From positions 62,001 through 126,000 of the forward strand of contig NZ_LZGN01000003.1 in the NCBI RefSeq assembly GCF_001690185.1: a stretch of 64,000 nucleotides of DNA, read 5' to 3'. Position 1 is the first letter of the stretch. The number at the start of each line of letters is the position of its first letter. The translations under genes and the position numbers were made by a program. Below are positions 22,294 to 31,800 of this stretch, piece by piece. This DNA comes from Gilliamella sp. wkB308 (GTDB lineage: Bacteria > Pseudomonadota > Gammaproteobacteria > Enterobacterales > Orbaceae). The notes beneath the pieces were generated by a model. It was not told where the DNA came from. It saw only the letters and a list, made by a program, of their open reading frames with translations, and searched no databases.

Positions 22294-23163
22294 ATGATGC
22301 GAGTAGGGCTATTTATACTGACTAACTTAGCTGTAATGTTTGTCTTTGGTATTATCCTAAGTATATTGGGGGTAGATGCTCACAGTACTTTAGGATTATT
22401 GATTTTTGCAGGTATATTTGGTTTTGGTGGTTCATTTATATCTCTTTTATTTTCCAAAACAATGGCATTAAAATCGGTCAAAGCAAAACTGATTACACGT
22501 GCGGCCAATGCTCAAGAACAATGGTTATTAAATATTGTTCATCATCAAGCAGAACAGCTTGGTTTAAAAATGCCAGATGTGGCTATTTATGAAGCTAATG
22601 ATATGAATGCATTTGCTACAGGAGCAAGTAAAAATAGTTCATTGGTTGCCGTTAGCTCTGGTTTATTAAGTACGATGTCACAAGATGAAGCCGAAGCTGT
22701 CATTGCTCACGAAATGAGTCACATTGCTAATGGAGATATGGTAACAATGACTTTATTACAGGGGGTAATTAATACATTTGTTATTTTTATATCCAGACTA
22801 TTAGCTTCATTGGCAACTCAAGCTATGGATGAACGTAATCGAGGATCATCCCAAATGATTTATTATCTAATTGTTATGGTCTTTGAAACCGTTTTTGGTA
22901 TTCTGGCAAGTATTATTATTATGTGGTTTTCACGATACCGAGAATTTCATGCTGATGCTGGTTCGGCAAAATTGGTAGGTGCAAATAAAATGATTGCTGC
23001 ATTAGAAAAGCTAAAAACAAGTTACGAACCTAAAGAAGATTCATCAATAATGGCATTTTGTATAAATGGTGCGAAAAAAATTAAAATTTCAGAACTATTT
23101 ATGTCTCATCCGCCATTAGACAAACGTATAGCGGCTTTAAAAGCACGAAATTATTTTAAATAG
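22294..23163 (+). CDS. htpX: Membrane protease HtpX
   Basis: Zinc metalloprotease of the inner membrane (M48B family) that degrades misfolded membrane proteins together with FtsH. The 289-aa product matches E. coli HtpX (293 aa). Two N-terminal membrane segments (about 5-25 and 35-55) precede the active-site helix [13 protein letters not shown] (HExxH near residue 140); two more hydrophobic stretches follow. The third zinc ligand region [16 protein letters not shown] and the C-terminal [15 protein letters not shown] are conserved. Two adjacent ATG codons open the frame after GGAG. I did not find a clear CpxR or heat-shock promoter. Confidence 0.95.
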   Translation: MMRVGLFILTNLAVMFVFGIILSILGVDAHSTLGLLIFAGIFGFGGSFISLLFSKTMALKSVKAKLITRAANAQEQWLLNIVHHQAEQLGLKMPDVAIYEANDMNAFATGASKNSSLVAVSSGLLSTMSQDEAEAVIAHEMSHIANGDMVTMTLLQGVINTFVIFISRLLASLATQAMDERNRGSSQMIYYLIVMVFETVFGILASIIIMWFSRYREFHADAGSAKLVGANKMIAALEKLKTSYEPKEDSSIMAFCINGAKKIKISELFMSHPPLDKRIAALKARNYFK

Positions 23164-23208
23164 AGATCACAAATTAATCTTTTATTAAATAAAAGTATTA
23201 ACCCGTTA

Positions 23209-23252
23209 TTATTGACAAGTCTAAGTGAATTCACTATAACGCTTGTCAATAA
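23209..23252 (+). promoter_or_regulatory. rlhA promoter embedded in an 11-bp inverted repeat
   Basis: TTGACA (23212-23217) and TATAAC (23235-23240) are separated by exactly 17 nt, a near-consensus sigma-70 promoter. The -35 lies in the left arm TTATTGACAAG (23209-23219) of a perfect inverted repeat whose right arm CTTGTCAATAA (23242-23252) covers the expected start point. Another palindrome, GTGAATTCAC, fills most of the spacer. The arrangement looks like an operator, but no regulator is known to me for it. Confidence 0.65.
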
Positions 23253-23293
23253 AATAGAACACTAAAAATTATAAGTATTTTTGAGAATAAACG

Positions 23294-25240
23294 ATGTCAC
23301 AAATGGATCAATATCAGAATAAAAACCGATTAGAATTACTAAGCCCTGCAAAAAATATTGAAATTGCAATGCAGGCAATTTTACATGGTGCAGATGCGGT
23401 ATATATAGGCGGACCTAGTTTTGGTGCTCGTCATAATGCAGGAAATTCGGTTAGTGATATTGCAAAATTAGTTGAATTTGCACATCGTTATTATGCTAAA
23501 GTTTTTGTGACATTAAATACGATTCTTCATGATAATGAATTAGAATCTGCCAGACAATTAATTTGGCAATTTTATCATGCAGGTGTCGATGCTTTAATTG
23601 TTCAAGATATGGGTATTTTAAATTTAGATATCCCGCCTATAGATTTACATGCCAGTACTCAGATGGATATTCGAACATCAGAGAAGGCAAAGTTTTTATC
23701 CGATGTCGGTTTTTCGCAAATTGTCTTAGCACGTGAATTAAACTTAAATGAAATTACGACTATTTTTAATCAAATAGATGCAAAAATAGAGTTTTTTATT
23801 CATGGTGCGTTATGTGTCGCTTTTTCCGGGCAATGCTATATTTCACATGCGCAAACTGGACGTAGTGCTAATCGTGGAGATTGCTCACAGGCTTGTCGAT
23901 TGCCTTTTACTTTAAAAGATGATCAAGGTCGTATTGTTGCTTACGAAAAACATCTGTTATCGATGAAAGACAATTATCAATCAGATAATTTAGAATCGTT
24001 AATCCAAGCTGGCGTAAGATCGTTTAAGATAGAAGGGCGTTATAAAGATTTAACTTATGTAAAAAATATTACTGCACATTATCGACAAAAATTGGATAAC
24101 ATTCTTTCTAATTCATCTACTTTAATCGCTGCTTCCAGTGGGAAAACAGAATATTTTTTTATACCTGATCCAAAACGCACATTTAATCGTGGTAGCACTG
24201 ATTATTTTGTTAGAGGTCGAAAACCTGACATTGGTGCTTTTGAGTCGCCAAAATTTATTGGATTACAAGTTGGTGAAATAACCAATGTAACCGCTCAATA
24301 TATTGATATTAAATCTGAAAAAATATTAACTAACGGTGATGGTCTAAATGTCCTCATCAAACGAGAAGTATTTGGATTTAGAGCTGATAAAGTCGATAAA
24401 TTAAGTGCTAATCAATATCGGGTTTATCCAAATGAAATTCCTAAATCGCTTAATACAATCAAATTGCCTTTTATTGTTAATCGTAATTTAGATCATTTAT
24501 GGCAACAAAACTTACTCAAAGATTCAAGCGATCGTCGTATTGGTGTTTCGTTTGTTTTATCTAATATTGATAATGGAATTCAGTTGAAAGCGAAAAGTGA
24601 GGAGGGCATTTGTGTCGAATTAGAACTGATTGATCAATTTGAACTGGCGAATCAAACGGATAAAGCATTAAAAAATATTCAAGATAATCTATCTAAACTT
24701 GGGCAAACCATTTATTACTTATCTGAGTTTACGATAAATTTATCTACCATTTATTTTATTCCTAGCAGTCAACTTAATCAACTCAGACGAGATATTATTG
24801 AAAAATTAACTCTAGCAAGGTTAGCAAATTATCAAACAAATAAGCGTAAACCAGAAACCAACCCAAAACCAATTTATCCGGATAACCAATTAAGTTATTT
24901 GGCTAATGTCTATAATCATCAAGCTCGTGAGTTTTATAAACAACATGGTGTTGAGTTAATAGAAAGCGCATATGAAGCTCATGAAATTAAAGACGATGTT
25001 CCTTTAATGATAACTAAACACTGTTTGCGATTCGCGTTCAATTTATGTCCAAAACAAGCTAAAGGTATTCAAGGTGTCAAAACCAAAGTCACGCCAATGA
25101 AGCTAATACAAAATAATAATGAAGAGCTAATTTTAAAATTTAACTGTAAAGCGTGTGAAATGCAAGTTTGGGGAAAAATTAAAAATCATGTTTTAAAAAT
25201 GCCATTGTCAGGTAGTGAAATTATTTTTATATCTAAATAA
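23294..25240 (+). CDS. rlhA: 23S rRNA 5-hydroxycytidine C2501 synthase RlhA (U32 family)
   Basis: RlhA (YdcP in E. coli, 653 aa) hydroxylates C2501 of 23S rRNA; the family was first annotated as peptidase U32. The 648-aa product is colinear: LELLSPAKNIEIAMQAILHG at the start, HASTQMDIRTSEKAKFLSDVGF, then the U32 signature EFFIHGALCVAFSGQCYIS with SANRGDCSQACRLPF whose cysteines are expected Fe-S or metal ligands, and later ITKHCLRFAFNLCPKQAKG with FNCKACEMQVWGKIKNHVLK. These features separate it from UbiU/UbiV (about 300 aa) and TrhP. It is a single gene following its own strong promoter. Confidence 0.93.
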   Translation: MSQMDQYQNKNRLELLSPAKNIEIAMQAILHGADAVYIGGPSFGARHNAGNSVSDIAKLVEFAHRYYAKVFVTLNTILHDNELESARQLIWQFYHAGVDALIVQDMGILNLDIPPIDLHASTQMDIRTSEKAKFLSDVGFSQIVLARELNLNEITTIFNQIDAKIEFFIHGALCVAFSGQCYISHAQTGRSANRGDCSQACRLPFTLKDDQGRIVAYEKHLLSMKDNYQSDNLESLIQAGVRSFKIEGRYKDLTYVKNITAHYRQKLDNILSNSSTLIAASSGKTEYFFIPDPKRTFNRGSTDYFVRGRKPDIGAFESPKFIGLQVGEITNVTAQYIDIKSEKILTNGDGLNVLIKREVFGFRADKVDKLSANQYRVYPNEIPKSLNTIKLPFIVNRNLDHLWQQNLLKDSSDRRIGVSFVLSNIDNGIQLKAKSEEGICVELELIDQFELANQTDKALKNIQDNLSKLGQTIYYLSEFTINLSTIYFIPSSQLNQLRRDIIEKLTLARLANYQTNKRKPETNPKPIYPDNQLSYLANVYNHQAREFYKQHGVELIESAYEAHEIKDDVPLMITKHCLRFAFNLCPKQAKGIQGVKTKVTPMKLIQNNNEELILKFNCKACEMQVWGKIKNHVLKMPLSGSEIIFISK

Positions 25241-25455
25241 AAATATTTTTGTTCATTCAAACTTCAATACATTTATTTCAAAAAATTTTTGGTAACAAAT
25301 AAATATTCAACTTTAGCAATTTTTGCAAAAAATATTAAATGCTAAAGTATGAATGTTGTTGTTTATTAGGAATAGGTTATAGCGCAGTACGGCAACAAAT
25401 ATTATTATCATCAGATAAAATAATAGAATTTGTGGAATCCTAAACAATAAATATC

Positions 25456-25483
25456 ATTTAACATAATATACATTATCCGCACC
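25456..25483 (-). other. dif: Chromosomal dif site (XerC/XerD recombination site)
   Basis: Read on the minus strand, the 28-bp sequence is GGTGCGGATAA-TGTATA-TTATGTTAAAT. It differs from the E. coli dif site by one base (G for C at position 7, in the XerC arm). The XerD arm (TTATGTTAAAT) and the 6-bp central region are identical. dif resolves chromosome dimers at the replication terminus through XerCD and FtsK. It is the only full match seen in the window; an inverted partial copy lies 1.1 kb away. Confidence 0.93.
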
Positions 25484-25524
25484 ACGATAAACGTACGTGA
25501 ATTTTCATCATCCAGCTAACCAAT

Positions 25525-25827
25525 TTACGACGCTAATTTAAATATCTGTGGCATTTTGTACCAATCAGGAATTGGACAATCAGATACCGTAACCTGTCGA
25601 ATTTCTCGAACTGAAATCGGGCTAAATTTTGCCAGATTGCAACGCTGTGCTATATCAATGCCGATTTTTCTCAAACGTGCTCTGTGTATCTGAACCTGTG
25701 ATTTATTAAAATCAAATGTTTGTCCGTGCGCCCATTGAATCGCATACATTGCCGTTATATTTGCTGAGCGTATGGTTTCTACTACGCCACACCTTATTAA
25801 TTGTTCGCTAATAGTTTCAAAATCCAT
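25525..25827 (-). pseudogene. C-terminal remnant of a filamentous-phage gene II/X replication protein
   Basis: A 100-codon frame whose end HRARLRKIGIDIAQRCN...PDWYKMPQIFKLA resembles the C-terminus of M13 gene II protein (WRYVSALVECGIPKSQ...PDWYNEPVLKIA), which nicks and initiates rolling-circle replication of the phage. The N-terminal catalytic part is missing: the frame meets a stop at 25849-25851. Reading the upstream minus strand to about 25965 in another frame gives a further 40-45 coding-like residues (KIYSDIFLDYWGLSNYKRL), consistent with a frameshifted gene. It lies 42 bp from dif, the classical integration point of filamentous phages. Probably not functional. Confidence 0.6.
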
Positions 25828-26115
25828 CGCATTAACCGCCAGTTTTTTTTATCTAAATTTAAAAATTCATCATGTAATTCATTTAATCGTTTATAGTTTG
25901 ATAATCCCCAATAATCTAAAAAAATATCTGAATAAATTTTGTTATGTGTTCTAGATAATAAATGTTACATTATTGTATAGAAATTTGATTAAACCGTTTT
26001 AAGGTTTGGTAATTTTGACAGTGATTGCACCATATCGGTTTCAATTATTTTTAAGACAAAGGTTTCCGGGTAATTACATTCATAGTTAGACATTGATAGT
26101 GAGTTGAACAAAAAT

Positions 26116-26334
26116 ATGACAATTAATAACGATATGGTTTTAGCTGTTCCAATAGCCGCTTTATTGGTTATTTTGATATTGTGTATGAGTTATGTTGATA
26201 GAACTTATTTAAATAACACCATTGAGAAGCTTTTTAAAAATAGAAAGTTTAAAATTATTTTGGCTGCTATCATGATATTTGTTGTACTTGTCTTTTTTGA
26301 CGGTAAACATAAAGGCTTATTTTTTATGATTTAA
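26116..26334 (+). CDS. Small two-helix membrane protein, unknown
   Basis: A 72-residue frame from the ATG at 26116 (or 76 from a TTG at 26104). Two hydrophobic segments can be seen, roughly residues 8-26 (VLAVPIAALLVILILCMSY) and 46-62 (IILAAIMIFVVLVFF), joined by a basic loop (LFKNRKFK). I recognise no family. It lies between the two dif-like sites, so it may be a relic of the same element (filamentous phages encode small membrane proteins) or an ordinary small host gene. The ribosome site is weak (GAG). Possibly not a gene. Confidence 0.4.
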   Translation: MTINNDMVLAVPIAALLVILILCMSYVDRTYLNNTIEKLFKNRKFKIILAAIMIFVVLVFFDGKHKGLFFMI

Positions 26335-26938
26335 ATTTTTGTATTTATCCAGCTCGGTATTTTATAATAAATTAATAGTTGTTGTTGATAATCAACTTTA
26401 AAAAATTAACTCGAATTTGTAATTATGAATCATTGAATCAGATTTAATTTGCTTCTTATAAATCTTTTATGACGCCCTATTCTTTATAAACATTAAGTAG
26501 CCATATAAATGAAACAAGGTTTTTATTTTATTGTTTTTAATCAAATAGATAAGATTTGAATAATGTATATTATGTTAAATATAATCATTATTGCGAACTT
26601 ATGATGATATTCAGTTATATCTCTGCTTAGCTAAACCCTACTTTCAATTCATAATCGATTAAAAGTTCTTTAACTATCAGATCAAACCGTAATTTAACCT
26701 CTTAGAGTGATAGTCAATATCATGATATAAAATCGATTATCTTTAGTATATAATTGCCAACACCTATTAATACTTTTCATTATTATGCTTATTTTAATGC
26801 TTGCCTTCTGTTAATTTAAACTAAATGAACGTTTTGTTGATTAATAATTTAAACTATATGAAATGGCCAATTGTTGTTTTATCATAAAAATATGTTACTC
26901 TTGGCTAGAACTGAACTTGGATTAATGATTAATTTATT
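26335..26938. other. 604-bp A/T-rich intergenic region ahead of fnr
   Basis: No reading frame worth calling on either strand. It contains the second dif-like site at 26553-26580. The last 100 bp must hold the fnr promoter. TTGATTAATAATTTA near 26838 has only one good half of an FNR box (TTGAT-N4-ATCAA), so autoregulation cannot be claimed. Confidence 0.5.
26553..26580 (+). other. Second, inverted dif-like XerCD site with degenerate XerC arm
   Basis: The 21 bp at 26560-26580 (AATAA-like left flank, TGTATA centre, TTATGTTAAAT XerD arm) are identical to the corresponding part of the dif site at 25456-25483 but in the opposite orientation. The outer XerC arm is changed (GATTTGA in place of GGTGCGG). 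Mobile elements that exploit XerCD often carry such one-arm-degenerate sites, so this is probably the attachment site of an old filamentous-phage or satellite element. Confidence 0.7.
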
Positions 26939-27652
26939 ATGCAAACTACCAATAAGAATATACGATCAAAAAGTTATTCAGTTCCTTGCGAATTATGCAG
27001 TATAGGCTCTTTATGTCTACCAATGTTATTGAATAATACTTTAAATAATGTGTTGGAACGCAAAAAGACTTATGCTAAAGATGAACTCATAGTATCCAAG
27101 AGCACTGATTTTACTCGTTTTTTTATTATTCATTCTGGTGCAGTAAAAACCTATGTTACAACATCAGACAACAAAGAACAGATTAATGGTTTTTATCTAC
27201 CTGGTGATATTGTTGGACTGGATTCTATATCAACTAAAATATATAATAACAACATAAAAGCGCTTACTAATACTTTAGCTTGTGAATTACGTTATGAAGA
27301 ACTAATGTCTTTAGTTGAATCCAATGCTTGTGTTAGAAGCATGATATTTAGGTTATTAAGTAATGACATTTATAACTATCAAAAATTAATTTTATGTTAT
27401 TCTCAGAAAAAGGCTGATGAACGCCTAGCCTATTTCATATATTCTCTTTATCGAAGATATGAAAATCGTGGTCACACATCACTAAACATAAAGTTATCTA
27501 TGAGTCGTAGTGATATAGCAAATTATTTAGGTTTAACGATTGAAACAGTAAGCCGAATTTTGTCAAAATTACAAGAACAAGATATATTACACGTTAAAGG
27601 CAGATATATTTTCATTAAAAATTTAAATGCGCTAATAAGTTTAGGTAACTGA
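26939..27652 (+). CDS. fnr: Oxygen-sensing transcriptional regulator FNR
   Basis: Global regulator of anaerobic metabolism, active as a dimer holding an oxygen-labile [4Fe-4S] cluster. The 237-aa product has the four cluster cysteines: C17, C20, C26 (PCELCSIGSLC) and C115 (NTLACELRYEEL), equivalent to C20, C23, C29 and C122 of E. coli. The cAMP-type beta-roll (FFIIHSGAVKTYVTT, QINGFYLPGDIVGLD) and the dimerisation helix are followed by the HTH SRSDIANYLGLTIETVSRIL, whose ET-SR contacts specify TTGAT half sites. The N-terminus is slightly shorter than in E. coli. No strong SD precedes the ATG. E. coli neighbours (uspE, ogt) are absent. Confidence 0.93.
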   Translation: MQTTNKNIRSKSYSVPCELCSIGSLCLPMLLNNTLNNVLERKKTYAKDELIVSKSTDFTRFFIIHSGAVKTYVTTSDNKEQINGFYLPGDIVGLDSISTKIYNNNIKALTNTLACELRYEELMSLVESNACVRSMIFRLLSNDIYNYQKLILCYSQKKADERLAYFIYSLYRRYENRGHTSLNIKLSMSRSDIANYLGLTIETVSRILSKLQEQDILHVKGRYIFIKNLNALISLGN

Positions 27653-27715
27653 TTTTTTTATGTTAAAATAACAAATATTTAATATACGATTTAAAAATTG
27701 TAAGGTTTATAGAAT

Positions 27716-28774
27716 ATGACGAGTTTAAAGAAAACACTTATTGCTGCTATGGTTACATTTGTTCCTATGTATTCTTATGCGGCTCAGCAGTTAACTGAAG
27801 AACAAGCAAGCAACTTGCAGTCTTTCAAACAAATTTCTGTTCGAGGTGCATTTTATACTGATAGCGATTATGTGTTGGCTATGTCTAAAGCTGCAGATAA
27901 AGAAGGTGCTGCCGCTTTCTATATTACAACAACAAATATCAGTCCTTCTAATGATACTTTGCGTATTGTCTATGCTAAATTGTATAAAGCTAATGCACCT
28001 AAAGCTGAAGAGAAAACTGACAGCTTTCGCCAATTTGGTGGAGTTTACGAATACCCTAAATCTAAAGCTATTCGCCTGGAACCTTATGATATTGTTCGAA
28101 TTCGTGGTTATTTCCCAAGTGAATATGACATCAATCAATCAATTGCAAAAGAAGCTTTAAACAAAGGTGCTTATGCTTTCTATATTGACAATCGTTCAGA
28201 GTTAGGAAGTAATTTGCAGGTTGTTGCCTATTTATTTAAGAAAGATGCACCAGAACGTAAACTTCAACCTGAAAATGCAATTCCTTATGATTCCGAAGCT
28301 GGGCAATTAGCTTTAGCCCAAGGTGGCGAAGCCGCTATGCAGGTTGAAAGACCAGGGTATTATTCACCATCTGCATTTAATGAAAAGTTTTATGCTGATA
28401 AATTTAATAATAAAGTTAAAGTTATTGATAATGCTTCTTCTGCGAATTCAACTACAACCACTACTACAGTAGCACAAACTAATACTCATACTTCAGAAAA
28501 ACCTGAAGTCATGACAGAACCACAGCGTGTAAATCGTTACACTGTCACTCTTTCGGATGGTCGTAAAATTCAAGAATTAAATGATGGAACAGCAGCTAAA
28601 ATGGTTCCTTTTAATACAATAAAATTCCGTGGCTATTATGTCACAGATCAGGAAATTTCATATCAAGCAGGTAAAAGAGCAATCGAAGCTGGTGCCAAGT
28701 ATTATCATATTGCTAGAATAGCACAAGATACAAATGGCCCTAATATTACCGTGTTTGTTGACTTATATCGTTAA
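27716..28774 (+). CDS. ydgH: YdgH-family periplasmic protein, three DUF1471 repeats
   Basis: A 352-aa exported protein with a signal peptide (MTSLKKTLIAAMVTFVPMYSYA) and three DUF1471 (YhcN/BhsA) units at about residues 35-100, 125-185 and 290-352. Each has an ISVRGAFYT / IVRIRGYFPS / IKFRGYYVT opening strand and a central Ala/Tyr helix (ADKEGAAAFYI, ALNKGAYAFYI, AIEAGAKYYHI). E. coli YdgH (314 aa) has the same three-unit layout. A Ser/Thr-rich linker (about 240-255, NSTTTTTTVAQT) separates the second and third units and accounts for the greater length. DUF1471 proteins are stress- and biofilm-associated; YdgH is linked to envelope function, with mechanism unclear. Confidence 0.88.
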   Translation: MTSLKKTLIAAMVTFVPMYSYAAQQLTEEQASNLQSFKQISVRGAFYTDSDYVLAMSKAADKEGAAAFYITTTNISPSNDTLRIVYAKLYKANAPKAEEKTDSFRQFGGVYEYPKSKAIRLEPYDIVRIRGYFPSEYDINQSIAKEALNKGAYAFYIDNRSELGSNLQVVAYLFKKDAPERKLQPENAIPYDSEAGQLALAQGGEAAMQVERPGYYSPSAFNEKFYADKFNNKVKVIDNASSANSTTTTTTVAQTNTHTSEKPEVMTEPQRVNRYTVTLSDGRKIQELNDGTAAKMVPFNTIKFRGYYVTDQEISYQAGKRAIEAGAKYYHIARIAQDTNGPNITVFVDLYR

Positions 28775-28784
28775 TCTTTAAATT

Positions 28785-28812
28785 GGGCGCATTAGCGCCC
28801 TTCTCTATTACG
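28785..28812. terminator. Terminator-like hairpin between ydgH and hrpA
   Basis: GGGCGC-ATTA-GCGCCC (28785-28800), a perfect 6-bp GC stem, lies between the convergent ydgH and hrpA genes. The T-tract on the + side is imperfect (TTCTCTATTA), so efficiency is uncertain. Confidence 0.55.
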
Positions 28813-28819
28813 CTTATTT

Positions 28820-31800
28820 TTATAATTCTGATTTTATCAACTCAATCTGTTGTTTAATTCTTTTAGCTGATATTGGATAAGGAGTACCCATCTGCTGTGC
28901 AAATAAGTTAACTCTTAACTCTTCTATCATCCAGCGTATTTCAAGAACACGATTATCTAATTTCTGATTTTTTGAAAGGCTACTTAAAAAGTGATGATAA
29001 TAATTCTGAATCTCTTCAATAATATTCATTGATTGTCTGTCTTTTGTCGTATTAAGCAATAATTTTTCAATTCGCTTTTCAATTGCGGATAAATATCGAT
29101 AGATATCATTCAATCTGTGGTAACCTGATTGTGCAACAAATCCCTTATAAACTAAATGATTAAGCTGATTTTTAATATCAGATAAGGCAAAAGCTAAAGA
29201 TAAATCGACACGCCCTTTCAATCTTTTATTAATATTAAAATGAAGTGTTAAGATGGCTTCGACTTGTTTGGCTATATCAACCACAACTTGGTTAATATTC
29301 GCTTTTGTATACTCAAGTAAATGTTGATACTGCTCAGCAGCTTGAATAGGATTATTATTCTTTTCAATCAAATAGTCAATGCCACAGGCTATACAATCAT
29401 CAATAAGATCGAGTACAGTACCAAATGAGTTAAAATAGAGACCTAATTTAGATTTATTTGGTAATTTTTCATGTAAATATTTGATTGGTGAAGGAATATT
29501 TAACATAAGAAGGCGTCTTAAACCAAGTTTAGTTAATCGCTGTTGCTCGATTTGATTATCGACTAACTTAATACTGACTGATTTATGATCGTCTACAATG
29601 GCTGGATATGCTTTGACTGTGTAATTTTTTTGTTTTTCTTCATAAATAGCCGGTAGCGTACCAAATGTCCAATCGGTTAGATTATTTAGCTCAATTGGAT
29701 TTGCTGATTTTTTAGTAGTCAATGAGGATAATGCTGATTGTATTTTAGCTTTTAATTGCTCTTTTAAAAGATTAAGATCTTTGCCATTAGCAATTTCTTT
29801 ACCTTGATTATCTATAATGCTAAAGGTAATTCTTAAATAATTTGGAACTTGATCCCACTGCCAATCCTCATGAGTAATTTGAACCCCCGTCATTTTTCGA
29901 AACTCATGTTCTAATGTTTCAAGTAACGGATGTTTGATCGATGTTACTCTACTTAATAATGCTTCAGCATAATTAGGTGCAGGAACCAAACTGCGCCTTA
30001 AAGACTTAGGTAATGATTTAATAAGAGATACTATCAGTTCTTTTCTAAAACCCGGTACTTGCCAGTCAAATCCATCATTTTTGATTTGATTCAATATATC
30101 AATAGGAATTCTAATAGTGACACCGTCACGGTTATCACCTAAATCAAATTCATATTTGAGAGGCAGTTTGAATTGATCCTGATACCAATAATCAGGGAAC
30201 TGAGTTAAATCAACCAATTGTGCTGATTGGTTAATTAACATCTGTTTTTCAAAATTGAGAAAATCAGGTGAAGTTTTTTGCTTTTGCTTCCACCAATTGT
30301 CAAAATGTTTAACTGAAACAATTGATTTATCAATACGCTGATCATAGAAATCAAATAACTGATCATCATCGATTAAAATGTCTTGACGACGGGATTTGTG
30401 TTCAAGATCTTCAACTTCATTAATCAATTTTTGGTTTAGTTTATAAAATTTATGATTAGTAATCCAATCCCCTTCTACCAAAGCATGTCTTATAAAAAAG
30501 TGACGGGATAACACAGGATCAATCTGGCTATAATTTACAATTCGATTTTGGACTATAGGCAATCCAAATAATGTCACTTTTTCATTTGCAATTGTAGTAC
30601 CTTGTTTTTTTGACCACCTAGGTTCACTGTAACTATATTTCACTAAATGTTTAGCTATAGGTTCAATCCATTCTGCATCAATTTTAGCTACTGTTCTCCC
30701 CCATAGTCGGCTGGTTTCAACAAGCTCACTGACAACGCACCATTTAGGTTGAGTTTTAAACAACACTGAATTCGGAAAAATGGCAAACTTGATATTTCGA
30801 GCACCAAGGTATTCGTTTTTTTCAATCTCTTTTAAACCAATGTGTGAAAGTAAACCACTTAATAAAGCCACATGTAATGATCGATAATCGGCGGGTTGGC
30901 TATTGATTGGAAAAGATAATTGTTTAATGGTTTGACGAATTTGAGTGTAGACATCCTGCCATTCACGAATACGAAGGTAATTTAAATACTCTTTCGGGCA
31001 TAGCTTTCTAAACTGATTACCCGATAGCTGAGTTTGTTGTTCTTGAATATAATTCCATAAGTTAATAAGTGATACAAAATCAGATTCCTTATCCGCAAAA
31101 CGCTTATGTTTTTCATCAGAAGCTTGCTGTTTGTCAAAAGGCCGTTCTCTTGGGTCTTGAATTGACAACGCTGCGGTTACAATCAAAACTTCTTTAGTGC
31201 AACCTAATCGTCTTGCTTCAACTAGCATTCTGGCTAATCTAGGATCAATAGGTAATTGTGCCAAAATTTTGCCAATTTGAGTTAAATGATATTGATGATG
31301 CTTGGTGAATATGGCACCAAGTTCTTCTAATAAACGAATTCCATCACGTATATATTTTGAATCGGGAGCTTCGACAAAAGGAAATGCAGCTATATCACCC
31401 AAACCTAACGATGTCATTTGTAATATGACAGAAGCGAGATTTGTACGTAAGATTTCAGGCTCAGTAAATTCAGGGCGAGATAAAAAATCTTGCTCATCAT
31501 AAAGACGAATACAGATACCATCTGAAGTACGTCCACATCGACCTTTTCGTTGATTAGCTGATGCCTGCGATATGGGTTCAATCGGTAAACGCTGAACTTT
31601 AGTGCGATAACTGTAGCGACTTATTCTGGCCAATCCAGGATCGATGACATATTTAATTCCGGGTACGGTTAAGGAAGTTTCTGCGACATTGGTAGCAAGC
31701 ACAATGCGCCGTTTAGAATGTGGTTGAAAAATACGGTTTTGCTCGGAAGCAGATAACCTAGCGTATAATGGTAATATATCGGTATGACGTAATTCAAGGT

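Noticed and set aside
23294-25240. UbiU/UbiV partner of UbiT
   Set aside because: Length (648 aa) and the ILHGADAVYIGG / RSANRGDCSQ pattern match RlhA; UbiU and UbiV are about half as long.
26828-26852. FNR box upstream of fnr (TTGATTAATAATTTA)
   Set aside because: Only one half site fits; the other half has two of five bases.
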